NCBI RefSeq assembly: GCF_024679095.1
Contig: NC_066571.1
Coordinates: forward strand, 2,990,783 to 3,054,782
DNA: 64,000 bases
From: Eriocheir sinensis
Lineage: Eukaryota > Arthropoda > Malacostraca > Decapoda > Varunidae
Direction: 5' to 3'
Part shown: one piece after another, positions 1 to 10,199 of the stretch
Numbering within the stretch: the stretch's first letter is position 1
Layout: each line of letters begins with the position of its first letter
The notes under the pieces: model-generated
Database searches by the model: none
What the model was told of the DNA's origin: nothing
What the model saw: the letters and a program-made list of their open reading frames with translations, nothing else
Program-made: the position numbers and the translations under genes

Positions 1-835
1 ATTTGCAGGCGTGGCAGGGCGGCAGGGTAAGAGAGAGAGAGGCAGGGTAGAAATGATTAGGTATGTAGGTATGTATGGAAGGTAGGTATGGTGTGTATGG
101 CAGGTGTAGGTGTCATTGGCAGGGAGCAGGCAGGGTTAGGTAAAGGCATATCGGAAGGGGTAAACAGGTATGGGGTGTGTAGGGTAGGGTAGGTAGGTAG
201 GTGTGTATGGCAGGGTTCAAACAGGGGTAGGCAAGTTTAAACAGGTTTGGCAGGGGATGGAGTGGTTAGGGGTGAGCTGTTGTGGCAGGGGCAAGCAAGG
301 AAGGGAACACAAAGGAGAGATGAAGAGCTTGGTAAGTGGGCGACCAGGTGAGTTTTAGACAGGTATATTAACCATGAAGGTGCAGAAGGGGACGGGCAGG
401 GGTAGGCTAGCTTAGGCAGGTTTGGCAAGGAGTGGCAGGGGTGAACTGACACGGGAAGGGCAGTCAGGGGAACATAGGGGTGGATAACTCTGGCAGGGGT
501 AGACAAGGTTGAAATAAACAGGTATAGTGGACAAGGAAGGTTAGTAGGGGTGGTAGGGGAAGGACAGGGGTAGATATAGATTGACAGGGGTTACAATAAT
601 GCAATGTGGGTTGGAAAGTGTGGTAGAGGGACGGACAGGGGACGAACAGGGGTAGGCAGGGGTCAGAATGATACCATAAAAAAGGCGATGTGTAGTAGGG
701 GGTAGATATTATACACAGGAGCCATGGTGAACAGTCATAGAAGGCAGGGGAGGGGCAGCGGAGGGGTGGAGGCAGGGGAACGGTGAGGCTTAACCGTGAG
801 AATACTATTTTTTGTATTACCTGGTGCGGTTGACA
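1..835 (+). repeat. G-rich degenerate minisatellite with GGCAGGGG core
   Basis: The plus strand repeats variants of GGCAGGGGTAGG and AACAGGTTTGGCAGGGG throughout. A longer block starting near 230 (ACAGGGGTAGGCAAG..., then CAGGTTTGGCAGGGG, then GGGGTGAGCTG) recurs diverged near 395, about 167 bp later. Open frames here are Pro/Ser/Leu-rich on the minus strand and are repeat translations. Confidence 0.75.
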
Positions 836-999
836 TGACAGGTGACGTTGTTGGGTGACAGAAACAGGGAGTCGGGTGTTGGGTGAGGCGAGGGCGGTGG
901 TGGGTGGTAGTGAATGGACGTGGGGGGGTGAGGAGGGGGGGAGAAGGAGGGTGGCAGGATTGAGGAGGAGGTTAAGTCGGTAGCAAAGAGGAAGAGGAG

Positions 1000-1385
1000 G
1001 AGGAAAAGGAGAAGAAGAAGGAGGAAACGAGAAGAGGAAGATGATTGAACAGGACTGATGGAGAAGGAGAAGAGTGAGGAAAAAGATGAAAGTGGAGGAG
1101 GAGGGAGAAAGAGAAGGAGGAAACGAGAAGAGGAAGATGATTGAACAGGACTGATGGAGAAGGAGAAGAGTGAGGAAAAAGATGAAAATGGAGGAGGAGG
1201 AGGAGGAGGAAACGAGAAGAGGAAGAAGATTGAACAGGACTGATGGAGAAGGAAAAGTGAGGAAAAAGATGAAAGTGGAGGAGGAGAAGAAGGAGGAGGA
1301 AACGAGAAGAGGAAGAAAATTGAACAAGACTGATGGAGAAGGAGAAGAGTGAGGAAAAAGATGAAAGTGGAGGAGGAGTATACGG
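1000..1385 (+). repeat. ~92-bp purine tandem repeat, about 4 copies
   Basis: The phrase ATTGAACAGGACTGATGG recurs at about 1044, 1140, 1229 and 1319 (steps 96, 89, 90), joined by GAGGAGGAAACGAGAAGAGG-type filler. Length differences between units come from GGA/GAA slippage. The region is open in several frames but only encodes Arg/Glu/Lys runs or Leu/Ser/Phe runs. Confidence 0.9.
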
Positions 1386-1925
1386 AGGAAAACAAATATT
1401 GGGAGGAAGAAGAAAGAAGATGCCATGAAGAGATAAAAATGGAGGAGCGAAGAAAAAGATGAAAGAAGTAAAGAAGAAGGAGGAGAAAGCAGAGGAGAAC
1501 AAAAAGGCGAGTGAGAGGAAGAAGGTTGGGCAAAACGATAAAACAGAAGAGAAGAAAGAAGAGAAGAAGGAAGATAAAAGAGGAGAAGAATAGAGAGGAG
1601 AAAGAGGAGGAGGATAAGGACGAGAAGGAAACACCAAAAAAAGAGAGAAAGAATGTCACGAAAAAAAATAGTATGACGAGAAATAGACAAATATAGAATA
1701 GCAAGAACAAGAAGAGTAGGCCCAAGAACAAGATGAAAATATTGATACTAGAAAATAAAAAAAGAGCAAATAAGGAGAAAGAGAAGGTTGAAAGGAATTG
1801 GAAAGAGTCAGAAGAGGAGGAAAACGAGGAGAAAGTTGTGAGAAAAAGAGGTGTAAGAGGAGCAAGTGGAGGAAGAAATAGACTTGTAAGAGGAGCATCA
1901 ACATTCACCGTCAGAGTATAAGCCA
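1386..1925. repeat. GA/AAG-rich purine tract
   Basis: Almost uninterrupted purines on the plus strand (GAAGAAGG, GAGGAGAA, AAAAAGAG). There is no convincing longer period and no recognisable gene. Confidence 0.6.
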
Positions 1926-1989
1926 AACCACAGAAAGAGCGAGCGAGGAGGTGGAGGTGCGGGGTGACAGGAGACGGTGACAAGGGCGG

Positions 1990-2184
1990 CGGCTGCTCCA
2001 TCAGGGTCTTGCTATCGCGGCTCATTATAATTTGTCTTGTGTATCTGACGACGAAATGAGGCGGTTCGGGGTATCGCAGAGAGAGAGGGAGAGGGAGAGA
2101 GAGAGGGAGGGGTGAAGAGGTGGAGATAGAGTAAATTGTGGTAGTGGTGGGTGTGGTTGATGATGGTGGGGTCTAGTTACTGAT

Positions 2185-2235
<51 letters not shown>

Positions 2236-2345
2236 GAATCATACGAGAAAAAAACAGAATAATGACTACCTTCCCCATTATTTACCTGACGGATTAGCAA
2301 ACACACCTGCGCTAATTAGATTCATTAACAGGTAGAAATTGCAAA
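1990..2345. other. Unique island with (GA)n and (AC)18
   Basis: Mostly non-repetitive sequence broken by a (GA)-rich run (2077-2113) and (AC)18 at 2187-2222. Near 2303-2319 it reads CACCTGCGCTAATTAG: an E-box-type CACCTG directly beside the palindromic homeodomain-type core CTAATTAG (2312-2319). No gene seen. Confidence 0.5.
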
Positions 2346-2448
2346 CAGACCTTTACGAAGTCATGCGCGGTACGGACATATTTGTTTGGGTCTACGTACA
2401 CACACATATATTTATCATTCATTTGGTTTCTATGTCTTTGTTAATTTG

Positions 2449-2865
2449 CCCCACTTTCTTTTCTTTGCTCCTTTCTTTATCTCGTTTTTCCTTTTTCTTC
2501 GTGTATCACCTTCCCTTCCTTTGTCTTTCCTTTTCTTTCTCTCCCGTTCCTTTTCTTTACTCTTTTCTTTGACCAAACATTTTTTTTCTTTGTTCCTCCT
2601 TTTCTTTGCTCCTTTCTTTATCTCGTTTTTCCTTTTTCTTCGTGTATCACCTTCCCTTCCTTTGTCTTTCCTTTTCTTTCTCTCCCTTTCCTTTTCTTTA
2701 CTCTTTTCTTTGACCAAACATTTTTTTTCTTTGCTCCTCCTTTTCTTTGCTCCTTTCTTTATCTCGTTTTTCCTCTTTCTACATGTATCATCTTCCCTTC
2801 CTTTGTCTTTCCTTTTCTTTGTCTCCCTTTCTTTTTCTTTGCTATTTTCTTCAACCAGCCATTCC
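2449..2865 (+). repeat. 141-bp pyrimidine tandem repeat, about 3 copies
   Basis: The marker CTTTATCTCGTTTTTCC occurs at about 2475, 2616 and 2757, exactly 141 bp apart each time. Copies 1 and 2 are nearly identical, including GACCAAACATTTTTTTTC, which points to recent tandem duplication. Confidence 0.93.
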
Positions 2866-2924
2866 TCTCTCTTTTATCAGCTTCCTTTCATTCCCTCTCC
2901 TTTATTTTCCTCATCACAGTTGCT

Positions 2925-4290
2925 TTGTATTACCCTTTCCGTTCTTTGCCTTACTTTTCCTTCTTTGTCTCACTTTTCTTCCTTTGTCTCACTTTTCTTC
3001 CTTTGTTTCACTTTTCTTCCTTTGTCTCACTTTTATTCCTTTGTCTCACTTTTCTTCCTTTGTTTCACTTTTATTCCTTTGTCTCACTTTTCTTCCTTTG
3101 TCTCACTTTTCTTCCTTTGTTTCACTTTTCTTCCTTTGTCTCACTTTTATTCCTTTGTCTCACTTTTCTTCCTTTGTTTCACTTTTCTTCCTTTGTCTCA
3201 CTTTTCTTCCTTTGTCTCACTTTTCTTCCTTTGTCTCACTTTTCTTCCTTTGTTTCACTTTTCTTCCTTTGTCTCACTTTTCTTCCTTTGTCTCACTTTT
3301 CTTCCTTTGTCTCACTTTTCTTCCTTTGTCTCACTTTTCCTCCTTTGTCTCACTTTTCTTCCTTTGTCTCACTTTTATTCCTATGTCTCACTTTTCTTCC
3401 TTTGTCTCACTTTTCTTCCTTTGTCTCACTTTTCTTCCTTTGTCTCACTTTTATTCCTTTGTCTCACTTTTATTACTTTGTCTCACTTTTCTTCCTTTGT
3501 TTCACTTTTCTTCCTTTGTCTCACCTTTATTCCTTTGTCTTACCTTTTCTTCCTTTGTCTCACTTTTCTTCCTTTGTTTCACTTTTCTTCCTTTGTCTCA
3601 CTTTTCTTCCTTTGTTTCACTTTTGTTCCTTTGTCTCACTTTTATTCCTTTGTCTCACTTTTCTTCCTTTGTTTCACTTTTGTTCCTTTGTCTCACTTTT
3701 ATTCCTTTGTCTCACTTTTCTTCCTTTGTTTCACTTTTCTTCCTTTGTTTCACTTTTCTTCCTTTGTCTCACTTTTCTTCCTTTGTTTCACTTTTCTTCC
3801 TTTGTCTCACTTTTCTTCCTTTGTCTCACTTTTATTCCTTTGTCTCACTTTTATTCCTTTGTCTCACTTTTATTCCTTTGTCTCACTTTTATTCCTTTGT
3901 CTCACTTTTCTTCCTTTGTCTCATTTTCTTCCTTTGTCTTACTTTTATTCCTTTGTCTCACTTTTCTTCCTTTATCTCACTTTTATTCCTTTGTCTCACT
4001 TTTATTCCTTTGTCTCACTTTTCTTCCTTTGTCTCACTTTTATTCCTTTGTCTCACTTTTATTCCTTTGTCTCACTTTTATTCCTTTGTTTCACTTTTAT
4101 TCCTTTGTCTTACCTTTTCTTCCTTTGTCTCACTTTTATTCCTTTGTCTCACTTTTATTCCTTTGTCTCACTTTTCTTCCTTTGTCTCATTTTTCTTCCT
4201 TTGTCTCACTTTTCTTCCTTTGTTTCACTTTTATTCCTTTGTCTCACTTTTCTTCCTTTGTCTTACCTTTTCTTTCTTTGTTTCATCTTT
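2925..4290 (+). repeat. 19-bp minisatellite, about 70 copies
   Basis: The unit is CTTCCTTTGTCTCACTTTT. The main variants are the first base (C, A or rarely G) and GTCTCAC versus GTTTCAC. No unit contains a stop in any plus-strand frame. Because 19 is not a multiple of 3, each frame cycles through all registers and reads a 19-residue Phe/Leu/Ser/Cys repeat. This explains open frames of more than 500 codons in all three plus frames. Not a gene. Confidence 0.97.
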
Positions 4291-4640
4291 CCTTTCTTTT
4301 TCTTACCTTTGATTTCTTTGCCTCACATGTATTTTCTTTGTCTTCCTCCTTTTTTCCTCACCTTTCCTTTCTTTTCTTCACCATTGCTCATTTGCCTCAC
4401 GTGTATTTCCTTTGTGTCACCTCTACTTTTTTTGTTCCACCTTTTCTTATTCAACCTCACTTTTCCTTTCTTTGCTCACCTTTCCTTTGTCTCACCTTTC
4501 CTTTCTTCGTCTCTCCTTTCTATTCTTCGTCTCACTTTTCCATTCTTTGTTTCACTTTACCTCTCTTCCCCTTGCCTTTCTTTTTTTCCTTTTATTTTAT
4601 TTTCCTCGCCCTCGCTTCTTTGCCCCACATTTACTTTCTC
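4290..4640 (+). repeat. Degenerate CTTT/CACCTTT-rich transition zone
   Basis: Diverged descendants of the neighbouring array: TTTCCTTTCTTTGTCTCACC-like phrases with irregular spacing, linking the 19-bp array to the 121-bp array downstream. Confidence 0.6.
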
Positions 4641-5360
4641 TGTCTTACCGTTTCTCTTTTTCCCTTTTCTTTCTTTTTCTTTTCGTTCCCTCTCTTCTAT
4701 TTCCCTTCCCTTTCTTTCTCTCTCTTCCCTTTCTTTCTCTTTGTTCTAAATTTCCTTTCTCTGTCTCACATTTTCTTTCTTTCCCTCTTCTTTCTTTTTC
4801 TTTTCGTTCCCTCTCCTCTATTTCCCTTCCTTTTCTTTCCCTCTCTTCCCTTTCTTTCTCTTTGTTCTAAATTTCCTTTCTGTGTCTCACATTTTCTTTC
4901 TTTCCCATTTTCTTTCTTTTTCTTTTAGTCACCTCTCCTCTATTTCCCTTCCCTTTCTTTCTCTCTCTTCCCTTTCTTTCTCTTTGTTCTAAATTTCCTT
5001 TCTCTGTCTCACATTTTCTTTCTTTCCCTCTTCTTTCTTTTTCTTTTCGTTCCCTCTCCTCTATTTCCCTTCCCTTTCTTTCTCTCTCTTCCCTTTCTTT
5101 CTCTTTGTTCTAAATTTACTTTCTCTGTCTCACATTTTCTTTCTTTCCCTCTTCTTTCTTTTTCTTTTCGTCACCTCTCCTCTATTTCCCTTCCCTTTCT
5201 TTCTCTCTCTTCCCTTTCTTTCTCTTTGTTCTAAATTTACTTTCTCTGTCTCACATTTTCTTTCTTTCCCTCTTCTTTCTTTTTCTTTTCGTCACCTCTC
5301 CTCTATTTCCCTTCCCTTTCTTTCTCTCTCTTCCCTTTCTTTCTCTTTGTTCTACCTTTC
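4640..5360 (+). repeat. 121-bp pyrimidine tandem repeat, about 6 copies
   Basis: TTGTTCTAAA-type junctions fall at 4741, 4862, 4984, 5105, 5226 and 5347 (121-122 bp steps). Units are very similar, with TTCGTTCCCTCTCC versus TTCGTCACCTCTCC variants, so the array is young or recently homogenised. Confidence 0.95.
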
Positions 5361-5534
5361 CTTTCTTTGTCTCACCTTTCCTTATATTACCTCACTTTCC
5401 CTTTTTCTGCTCCACCTTTCTTTTCTGTATTCCATCTTTCCTCTCCTTGTCTAACCTTCCCTTTCTTTCTTTTTTCTCCTATCTATATTCCACCTTCCTT
5501 TCATTTCCCTCTACTTTTATTTATATGCCTCACC

Positions 5535-5722
5535 TGGGTAATATCTCGCCGTGATTTGCGTGAGGTATCGTGGGGGCCGCGCGCACCTGTGTACCGCAAG
5601 GCCGCAGCCACACGAAGCGAGCCAATATGTGTTCCGCGCCCAGGTAATGTATGTATCCGCGGAGCCGCCTGGACGGAATGGGTTGCCTTCCTCTTATATT
5701 GCGAAGGGGAGTGAGCGTTCGT
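5535..5722. other. GC-rich unique island
   Basis: An abrupt change from pyrimidine arrays to CpG-containing, non-repetitive DNA (TCGCCGTGATTTGCG, GGCCGCGCGCACCTG, TCCGCGGAGCCGCC). It contains CACCTG and CAGGTA words. No ORF of interest. It could be an anchor of conserved non-coding DNA. Confidence 0.45.
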
Positions 5723-5880
5723 CTTTTTTTTTTGTTGTTTTGTTTTGGGTGGGGATATTTTTTTTTTATTCGTTTTTTTTCTTGTTTTTTGGGTTCATTT
5801 TTTATTGCTTTTTTGTATCTTTTTCCTTTTCCTCTTTTTGTTTTTTTTCTTATTTTAATTTTTTGCCTTTTTTTCTTCTA
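5722..5880. repeat. T-rich stretch
   Basis: Runs of T with interspersed G and C (GTTTTGTTTTGGG, TTTTTTTTATTCG). Low complexity; nothing else seen. Confidence 0.6.
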
Positions 5881-6395
5881 CTTGTTCTTGTTCTTATTCC
5901 TGTTCTTCTTTTTCGTTGTCTTGTTCTTTATTTTTTCCTCCTTCTTTTTGTTCTTGTTCTGATTCCTGTTCTTCTTTTTCATGGTCTTGTTCTTCATTTT
6001 CTCCTCCTTCTTTTTGTTCTTCTTATTCCTGTTCTTCTTTTTTATGGTCTTGTTCTTCATTTTCTCCTCCTTCTTTTTGTTCTTCTTATTCCTGTTCTTC
6101 TTTTTTATGGTCTTGTTCTTCATTTTCTCCTCCTCCTTCTTGTTCTTGTTCTGATTCCTGTTCTTCTTTTTCATGGTCTTGTTCTTCATTTTCTCCTCCT
6201 CCTTTTTGTTCTTCTTATTCCTGTTCTTCTTTTTCATTGTCTTGTTCTTCATTTTCCCCTCCTTCTTTTTGTCTTCTTATTCCTGTTCTTCTTTTTCATG
6301 GTCTTGTTCTTCATTTTCTCCTCCTTCTTTTTGTTCTTATTCCTGTTCTTCTTTTTCATTGTCTTGCTCTTCATTTTCTCCTCCACCTTTACCTT
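5880..6395 (+). repeat. 63-bp T/C tandem repeat, about 8 copies
   Basis: GTCTTGTTCTTCATTTTC-type phrases occur at 5918, 5984, 6047, 6110, 6176, 6239, 6301 and 6361 (steps 60-66). Step variation is in trinucleotide increments (TTC/TCC), except the 62-bp step. The near-multiple-of-3 unit keeps a Cys/Ser/Phe or Lys/Asn/Glu reading frame open, but there is no gene signature. Confidence 0.93.
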
Positions 6396-6404
6396 CACCT
6401 CCTT

Positions 6405-6545
6405 CTCTTCACCATCATCATCATCATCATCATGCAAGATTCAATACACTTGGGGTTCTGGTTTCTCTGTCACCACCACCATGCACCACCATCACCACAG
6501 CCACCACCACCACCTTCACCACGTCATCATCGCCATAATCATCAG
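6405..6545. repeat. (ATC)n and (CAC)n trinucleotide cluster
   Basis: ATC repeats at about 6412-6432, then imperfect CAC/CCA/CAT repeats from 6471 to 6530. Confidence 0.8.
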
Positions 6546-6599
6546 CCTCTCCACCGGGTCCTCACCATCCTTATCGTCACCTGTCAGCCTTTCTTTGCG

Positions 6600-7062
6600 A
6601 CTTAGCGAGGAGAGCAGCACAAGTTTCTTTCCTCCCTCCTCTCCCCTCCTCTCTCTTCCCCTCATTCCCTCTACCTTCCTCTCCCACTCCTTTCCCCTTT
6701 TCATCTTTCTCACTCTTTCTTCTTCTCCCTCTTTCTCATTCTTACCTCTCCCTGCCCCTACTGCTCTACCCTTCTTCTCATTTCTCTTCTTTCCTTCTCT
6801 CTTTTGCCATTTTGTCCTTGCCCTGCCTTTTACATTTCATCTCATTTTATTTCAATCATTCTTCTTCCTTTCCTCTCCCTTTCTTTCACCTCCTTTCTCC
6901 CACTCTTCCCTTCCTTTAGTTCTCTTTCTTTTTCCTTACTTCTTACCTCACAGTCTCATTTTTTTCTTATATTCATCTTTTGACGTTCCTACCTTTTCCC
7001 TACTCACGTTCTTTTCCTTTCTCTATTTTTATCCTCTCCAGCTTCATTTTCTTTAACATAGT
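6600..7062. repeat. Pyrimidine-rich low-complexity DNA
   Basis: CT-rich plus strand with phrases such as CTCTCCCACTCCTTTCC. No clear tandem period and no gene. Confidence 0.55.
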
Positions 7063-7395
7063 GCACAATACCACTAACCTATCGTCGGCCTCCTCCATCT
7101 TTCCCTGTCTTTCCTTTCCTTTTCTTTTTTTATATTGCCTTCTTCCCCCCTCCTTTTATCCTCTCCTATCCTTTTCTTTCCATTCTTATTCTGCATTGTT
7201 TATTTCCTCTCTTCTTTCTCCCCTTAAGCGCATAATACCACTAACCTATCATCGGCCTCCTCCGTCTTTCCCTGCCTTTCCTTTCCTTTTCTTTCTTTAT
7301 ATAACCTTCTTCCCCCCTCCTTTTATCCTCTCCTATCCTTTTCTTTCCGTTCTTATTCTGCATCAGTGTTCATTTCCTCTCTTCTTTCTCTCCTT
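7063..7395 (+). repeat. 167-bp direct duplication
   Basis: CCACTAACCTATCGTCGGCC at 7071 recurs at 7238 as CCACTAACCTATCATCGGCC. The shared downstream sequence includes TTCTTCCCCCCTCC and TTATCCTCTCCTATCC. There are two copies, about 90-95% alike by eye. Confidence 0.92.
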
Positions 7396-7599
7396 CACCA
7401 TTATCAGCTCTATCCAACGACCTTAAAATTCCTCCTCTCGTCCTCCCTTGCCTATTCCTATCCTTTCCCAATCACCATTCTTCTCCCCCTCATTCTCTCC
7501 CTATCCCCGGCTTCTCATCCCCATCTCCTTCCTCGTCCTCCAGTATTCCCCTCCCACCCCAAGTCTCCTCTCACCCTCGACCTCCTGCATTCCCGCCCC

Positions 7600-7728
7600 C
7601 TCCCACGCGGCTGGAGAGGGGCGGGGCGTGGCAGGGCAGGGGAGGGCAGCCAGACGGAAGTAATATAAGCTGACCCATCGCTGCCTTGTGCTCCTCGCCT
7701 GCCTCCGCCCCGGCCATCACCCGGCAGG
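7600..7728. other. Short GC-rich unique segment
   Basis: GGCTGGAGAGGGGCGGGGCG, a purine run, then CTGACCCATCGCTGCC. Non-repetitive; nothing recognised. Confidence 0.35.

Positions 7729-7802
<74 letters not shown>
7729..7802. repeat. (AC)37 microsatellite
   Basis: Dinucleotide AC run with a single AT interruption near 7755. Confidence 0.97.
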
Positions 7803-7806
<4 letters not shown>

Positions 7807-8019
7807 ATAATCCTGTCGTTGGTGTGTCAGACAATGCGACGACAATTCCACTTAACATTGATGCCTATCGGTGTTTTATTTGTGTTTGTTTGTCTTGTAT
7901 TTCGCTTTTTTTCCATTAAGCGAAGCAAACGGTTTTTCATTTTGCTTATTGGTCCTTTTTTTTTTTTTTTTGCGTTTCTCCTGGTGCCTGGTGGTCGACC
8001 CCATCCTGCTATTTAGAAG

Positions 8020-8275
8020 GGTGGTGTTGATAGTGGTGCCATCTTGCTTGCATCATCCTGGCCCGGAAGCTCACCTTTGATCCTCATTTTAGAGAGAATC
8101 TATAAACTGCGGATTGACAGGTGGTCTTCAGGACAGCATGTGGGCAATCTTAGGCCACTCGGTGATGACTAAAAATTTTCAGCTTGTTTGTTGCGGCAGG
8201 CGGGACGCGAACCTGATTCTTCTTGACGCCGTGCTCGCACACTGACCACTCATGCACTGCTTCGTTGTAAAAAAA
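8020..8275 (-). mobile_element. tRNA-derived SINE copy (minus strand)
   Basis: On the minus strand the head reads TGCATGAGTGGTCAGTGTGC (A-box-like, plus 8246-8256) and, about 40 nt later, GGTTCGCGTCCC (B-box-like, plus 8203-8213). Pol III split promoters of tRNA genes have this spacing. Downstream follow AGTCATCACCGAGTGGCC, a CCTGAAGACCACCTGTC-type body and GATGCAAGCAAGATGGC. The same order of motifs is found in the second SINE at 51.76-52.27 kb. The cloverleaf is degenerate, so it is not a functional tRNA. The 5' edge abuts a run of A on the plus strand (8268-8281). Confidence 0.75.
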
Positions 8276-8281
8276 AAAAAA

Positions 8282-8445
8282 GAAGAACTTGGCGCCAGGT
8301 GAGTCAAGGCCGCGCGTGCACACCTGGCCCGTCCGCACACCTGAACGCAAGGCTCCGAGAAGGCGTTCATGTGGCTGCGTGAGGGAAGGTCTTGCTGCTC
8401 TCCTAACCTGGCAGGGGGCGTGAAGGGGCGACGCCTACCTCACCC
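8282..8445. other. GC-rich unique island
   Basis: Non-repetitive with CAGGTGAG (8296), ACACCTGG (8321) and ACACCTGA (8336). Contains GGCCGCGCGTGCACACC. No gene seen. Confidence 0.4.
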
Positions 8446-9200
8446 TTTACCCTCTCTCTCACCTTGCCCCTCCCTTCCCTTCTCGTCCCTTCTCTTCCCT
8501 TCCCATTCCTTTTCCTTTCCTTACCCCAACTTTCTTTTCCTTCTCCTTTCATTCTCCTTTCGTTTCTATCAATTTTCATTTTCTCCTATTTCAAGTACCT
8601 CATCTTGCCTCAATAGTCCTTCTGCATTCTTCTTATTCCACCATACTCTCTTTCCCTTCTTCGACTTTCTACCCCTTCAAAATTCCCCATCCTTGTCTCC
8701 CTTCATTTTCCTTTCCAATAAATTTTCTCTCTCTCTTCGCCCATTCATACTCCTCGCTATCCACCCACCCGTTCTATTCTCCCATCCCTCTCCCTCCTTC
8801 GCCACTGTTCTCTTTCCCCTTTCTCCCTCTCCTTTTACTCGTATTTCCTTCGTTCTGTCCATCTTTTTATTCCTCTCCTCTTCTCACCCCCTTAGCCTCC
8901 ATCCTATCCACTTACCCACCTATTCTCTTCTCTCCAGCCCTTCACTTCCACCTCTACTGTTCTCCCTATCCTCCTTTCTCCCTTCTCTTTTCTCCCTTCC
9001 TTTTATCCTTCTCCTCTTCTCTCCCCTTACACTATTTTCCTATTCAGTTACCTACCCGATTTATTCTCCCCATCCCTCCCCTTCTATACACCACTGCTTT
9101 CTCCCCATTCCCCTCCCTTCCCCCTACCAACCTCCCTCCCTCACCCCCTAATAAGCCCCTCCTTCCCTTCCTCCCTCCCTCCCTCTCCCCCAACCTCCCC
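8445..9200 (+). repeat. Pyrimidine-rich DNA with cryptic ~150-bp repeat
   Basis: CCACCATACTCTCTTTCCC (8638), GCCACTGTTCTCTTTCCCC (about 8800), CCTCTACTGTTCTCCC (about 8950) and ACACCACTGCTTTCTCCCC (about 9085) mark diverged units about 137-164 bp apart. Each is preceded by a CCACCCACC/TTACCCACC phrase. Old, decayed tandem array. Confidence 0.6.
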
Positions 9201-9212
9201 TCCTCCTCTCCC

Positions 9213-9365
9213 CTTACCTGGCATCCTTGTGTATCCGTCGTGCCAATTAGATCTAGACACCTTTTTGCGTCGTGTTCCCCGCCCGCTTCCCTTCACCTGT
9301 AATGCCGCACCTTAATTAGGGCCGCCGTGTTCTTACCGGGCCCGGGAGACGATGCGACAGCGACG
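9213..9365. other. Unique island with two AATTAG cores
   Basis: Non-repetitive, with CCAATTAGATCTAGAC near 9244, CACCTGTAATGCCGC near 9295 and CCTTAATTAGGGCCGCC near 9311. CACCTG and TAATTA words occur within 20 bp of each other. Candidate regulatory or conserved non-coding DNA. Confidence 0.45.
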
Positions 9366-9460
9366 ACGACGACCACCCCCCTCCCCCCCACCCCCCTCTC
9401 CCCATCATCATCATCACCAACATCAACACCGCCACCACCGCCACCACCACTACCGCTAGA
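9366..9460. repeat. C-rich and CAC/ACC simple repeats
   Basis: ACGACGACGACC, C-runs, then CATCATCATCACC and CACCGCCACCACC. Confidence 0.75.
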
Positions 9461-9475
9461 AGGAGGGACATGGTG

Positions 9476-9583
9476 AGGATGATGATGATGATGGGGATAG
9501 TGATGCTGATGAGTATGGATATGAAGGAGGAGGAGGAGGAGGAGGAGGAAGAGGAAGAGGAAGAGGAAGAAGAAGAAGAAGAA

Positions 9584-9615
<32 letters not shown>

Positions 9616-9650
9616 AGAAGAAGACGAAAAAGAAGAAAGAAAAAATAGAA
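9476..9650. repeat. (GAT)n then (GGA)n/(GAA)n array
   Basis: GATGATGATGATGG at 9478-9494, then GGA repeats from 9525 passing into GAA repeats up to about 9640. The transition GGA to GGAAGA to GAA shows point-mutation-seeded slippage. It reads as poly-Glu on plus and poly-Ser/Leu on minus; not a gene. Confidence 0.95.
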
Positions 9651-9799
9651 TAAGGAAATGAAAATAAAAAAAAAGAAAGTGAAAAAAGTGCATAGACAAG
9701 AAGAGAACATATAAGAAGGTTAAAAGAAGAAAAACTAACTAAAAGAAGAGAAACAAGAAAATTGATGAAGAAAAAGACGAGGAAGAAAAAGGCGAACTA

Positions 9800-9960
9800 A
9801 TTACGTTTCTTACCTAAATTTTTTGCGTGTGTGATTCAGCTCAGTTTTGGGGGCGTCGAGGAAGCTCTGGCGTGACCCTCCTTGTTGTTGTCCTGGGAAG
9901 CCGAGAGTGATCCTGGCGGCGGCGGAGGAGGAACCGAGGACCCAGAGTGTGTTTGTCTTG
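9800..9960. other. Unique GC-containing segment
   Basis: Non-repetitive DNA (GATTCAGCTCAG, GGGGGCGTCGAGG, CTGGCGTGACCC, GGCGGCGGCGG). No gene recognised. Confidence 0.4.
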
Positions 9961-10195
9961 TAAGGGTGAGGGGGGGGGGGGTGAGGTAACAGAGGAGAGA
10001 ATGGCCGCCTTACAAGGGGGGTGGAGAGCGTAAAGGGGGTGAGGTGAGGGGGGTTAAGGGGGGGTGGATAGCGTAAAGGGGGTGGGGTGAGGTGAGGTGA
10101 GGTAAAGGGGGGTGGATAGCGTAAAGGGGGTGGGGTGAGGTGAGGTAAAGGGGGTGGATAGCGGAAAGGGGTTGAGGTGAGGTTAAGGGTAGGAG
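9960..10195 (+). repeat. G-rich ~44-bp tandem repeat, 4 copies
   Basis: GTGGATAGCGTAAAGGGGG or variant occurs at 10021, 10064, 10112 and 10154 (steps 43, 48, 42), separated by GGGGTGAGGTGAGG. Dense runs of 3-6 G on one strand make it quadruplex-prone. Confidence 0.9.
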
Positions 10196-10199
10196 AGGT

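Noticed and set aside
464..2025. Minus-strand open frames of about 400 codons
   Set aside because: Leu/Ser/Phe/Pro low-complexity from GA-rich DNA and 92-bp repeats; no domain.
2386..4928. Overlapping plus-strand open frames of 787, 667 and 521 codons
   Set aside because: They are translations of the 141-, 19- and 121-bp pyrimidine arrays. All three frames are open at once and the residues are only Phe, Leu, Ser, Pro and Cys repeats.
9470..9661. Poly-Glu open frame
   Set aside because: Translation of (GGA)n/(GAA)n; no flanking coding sequence.
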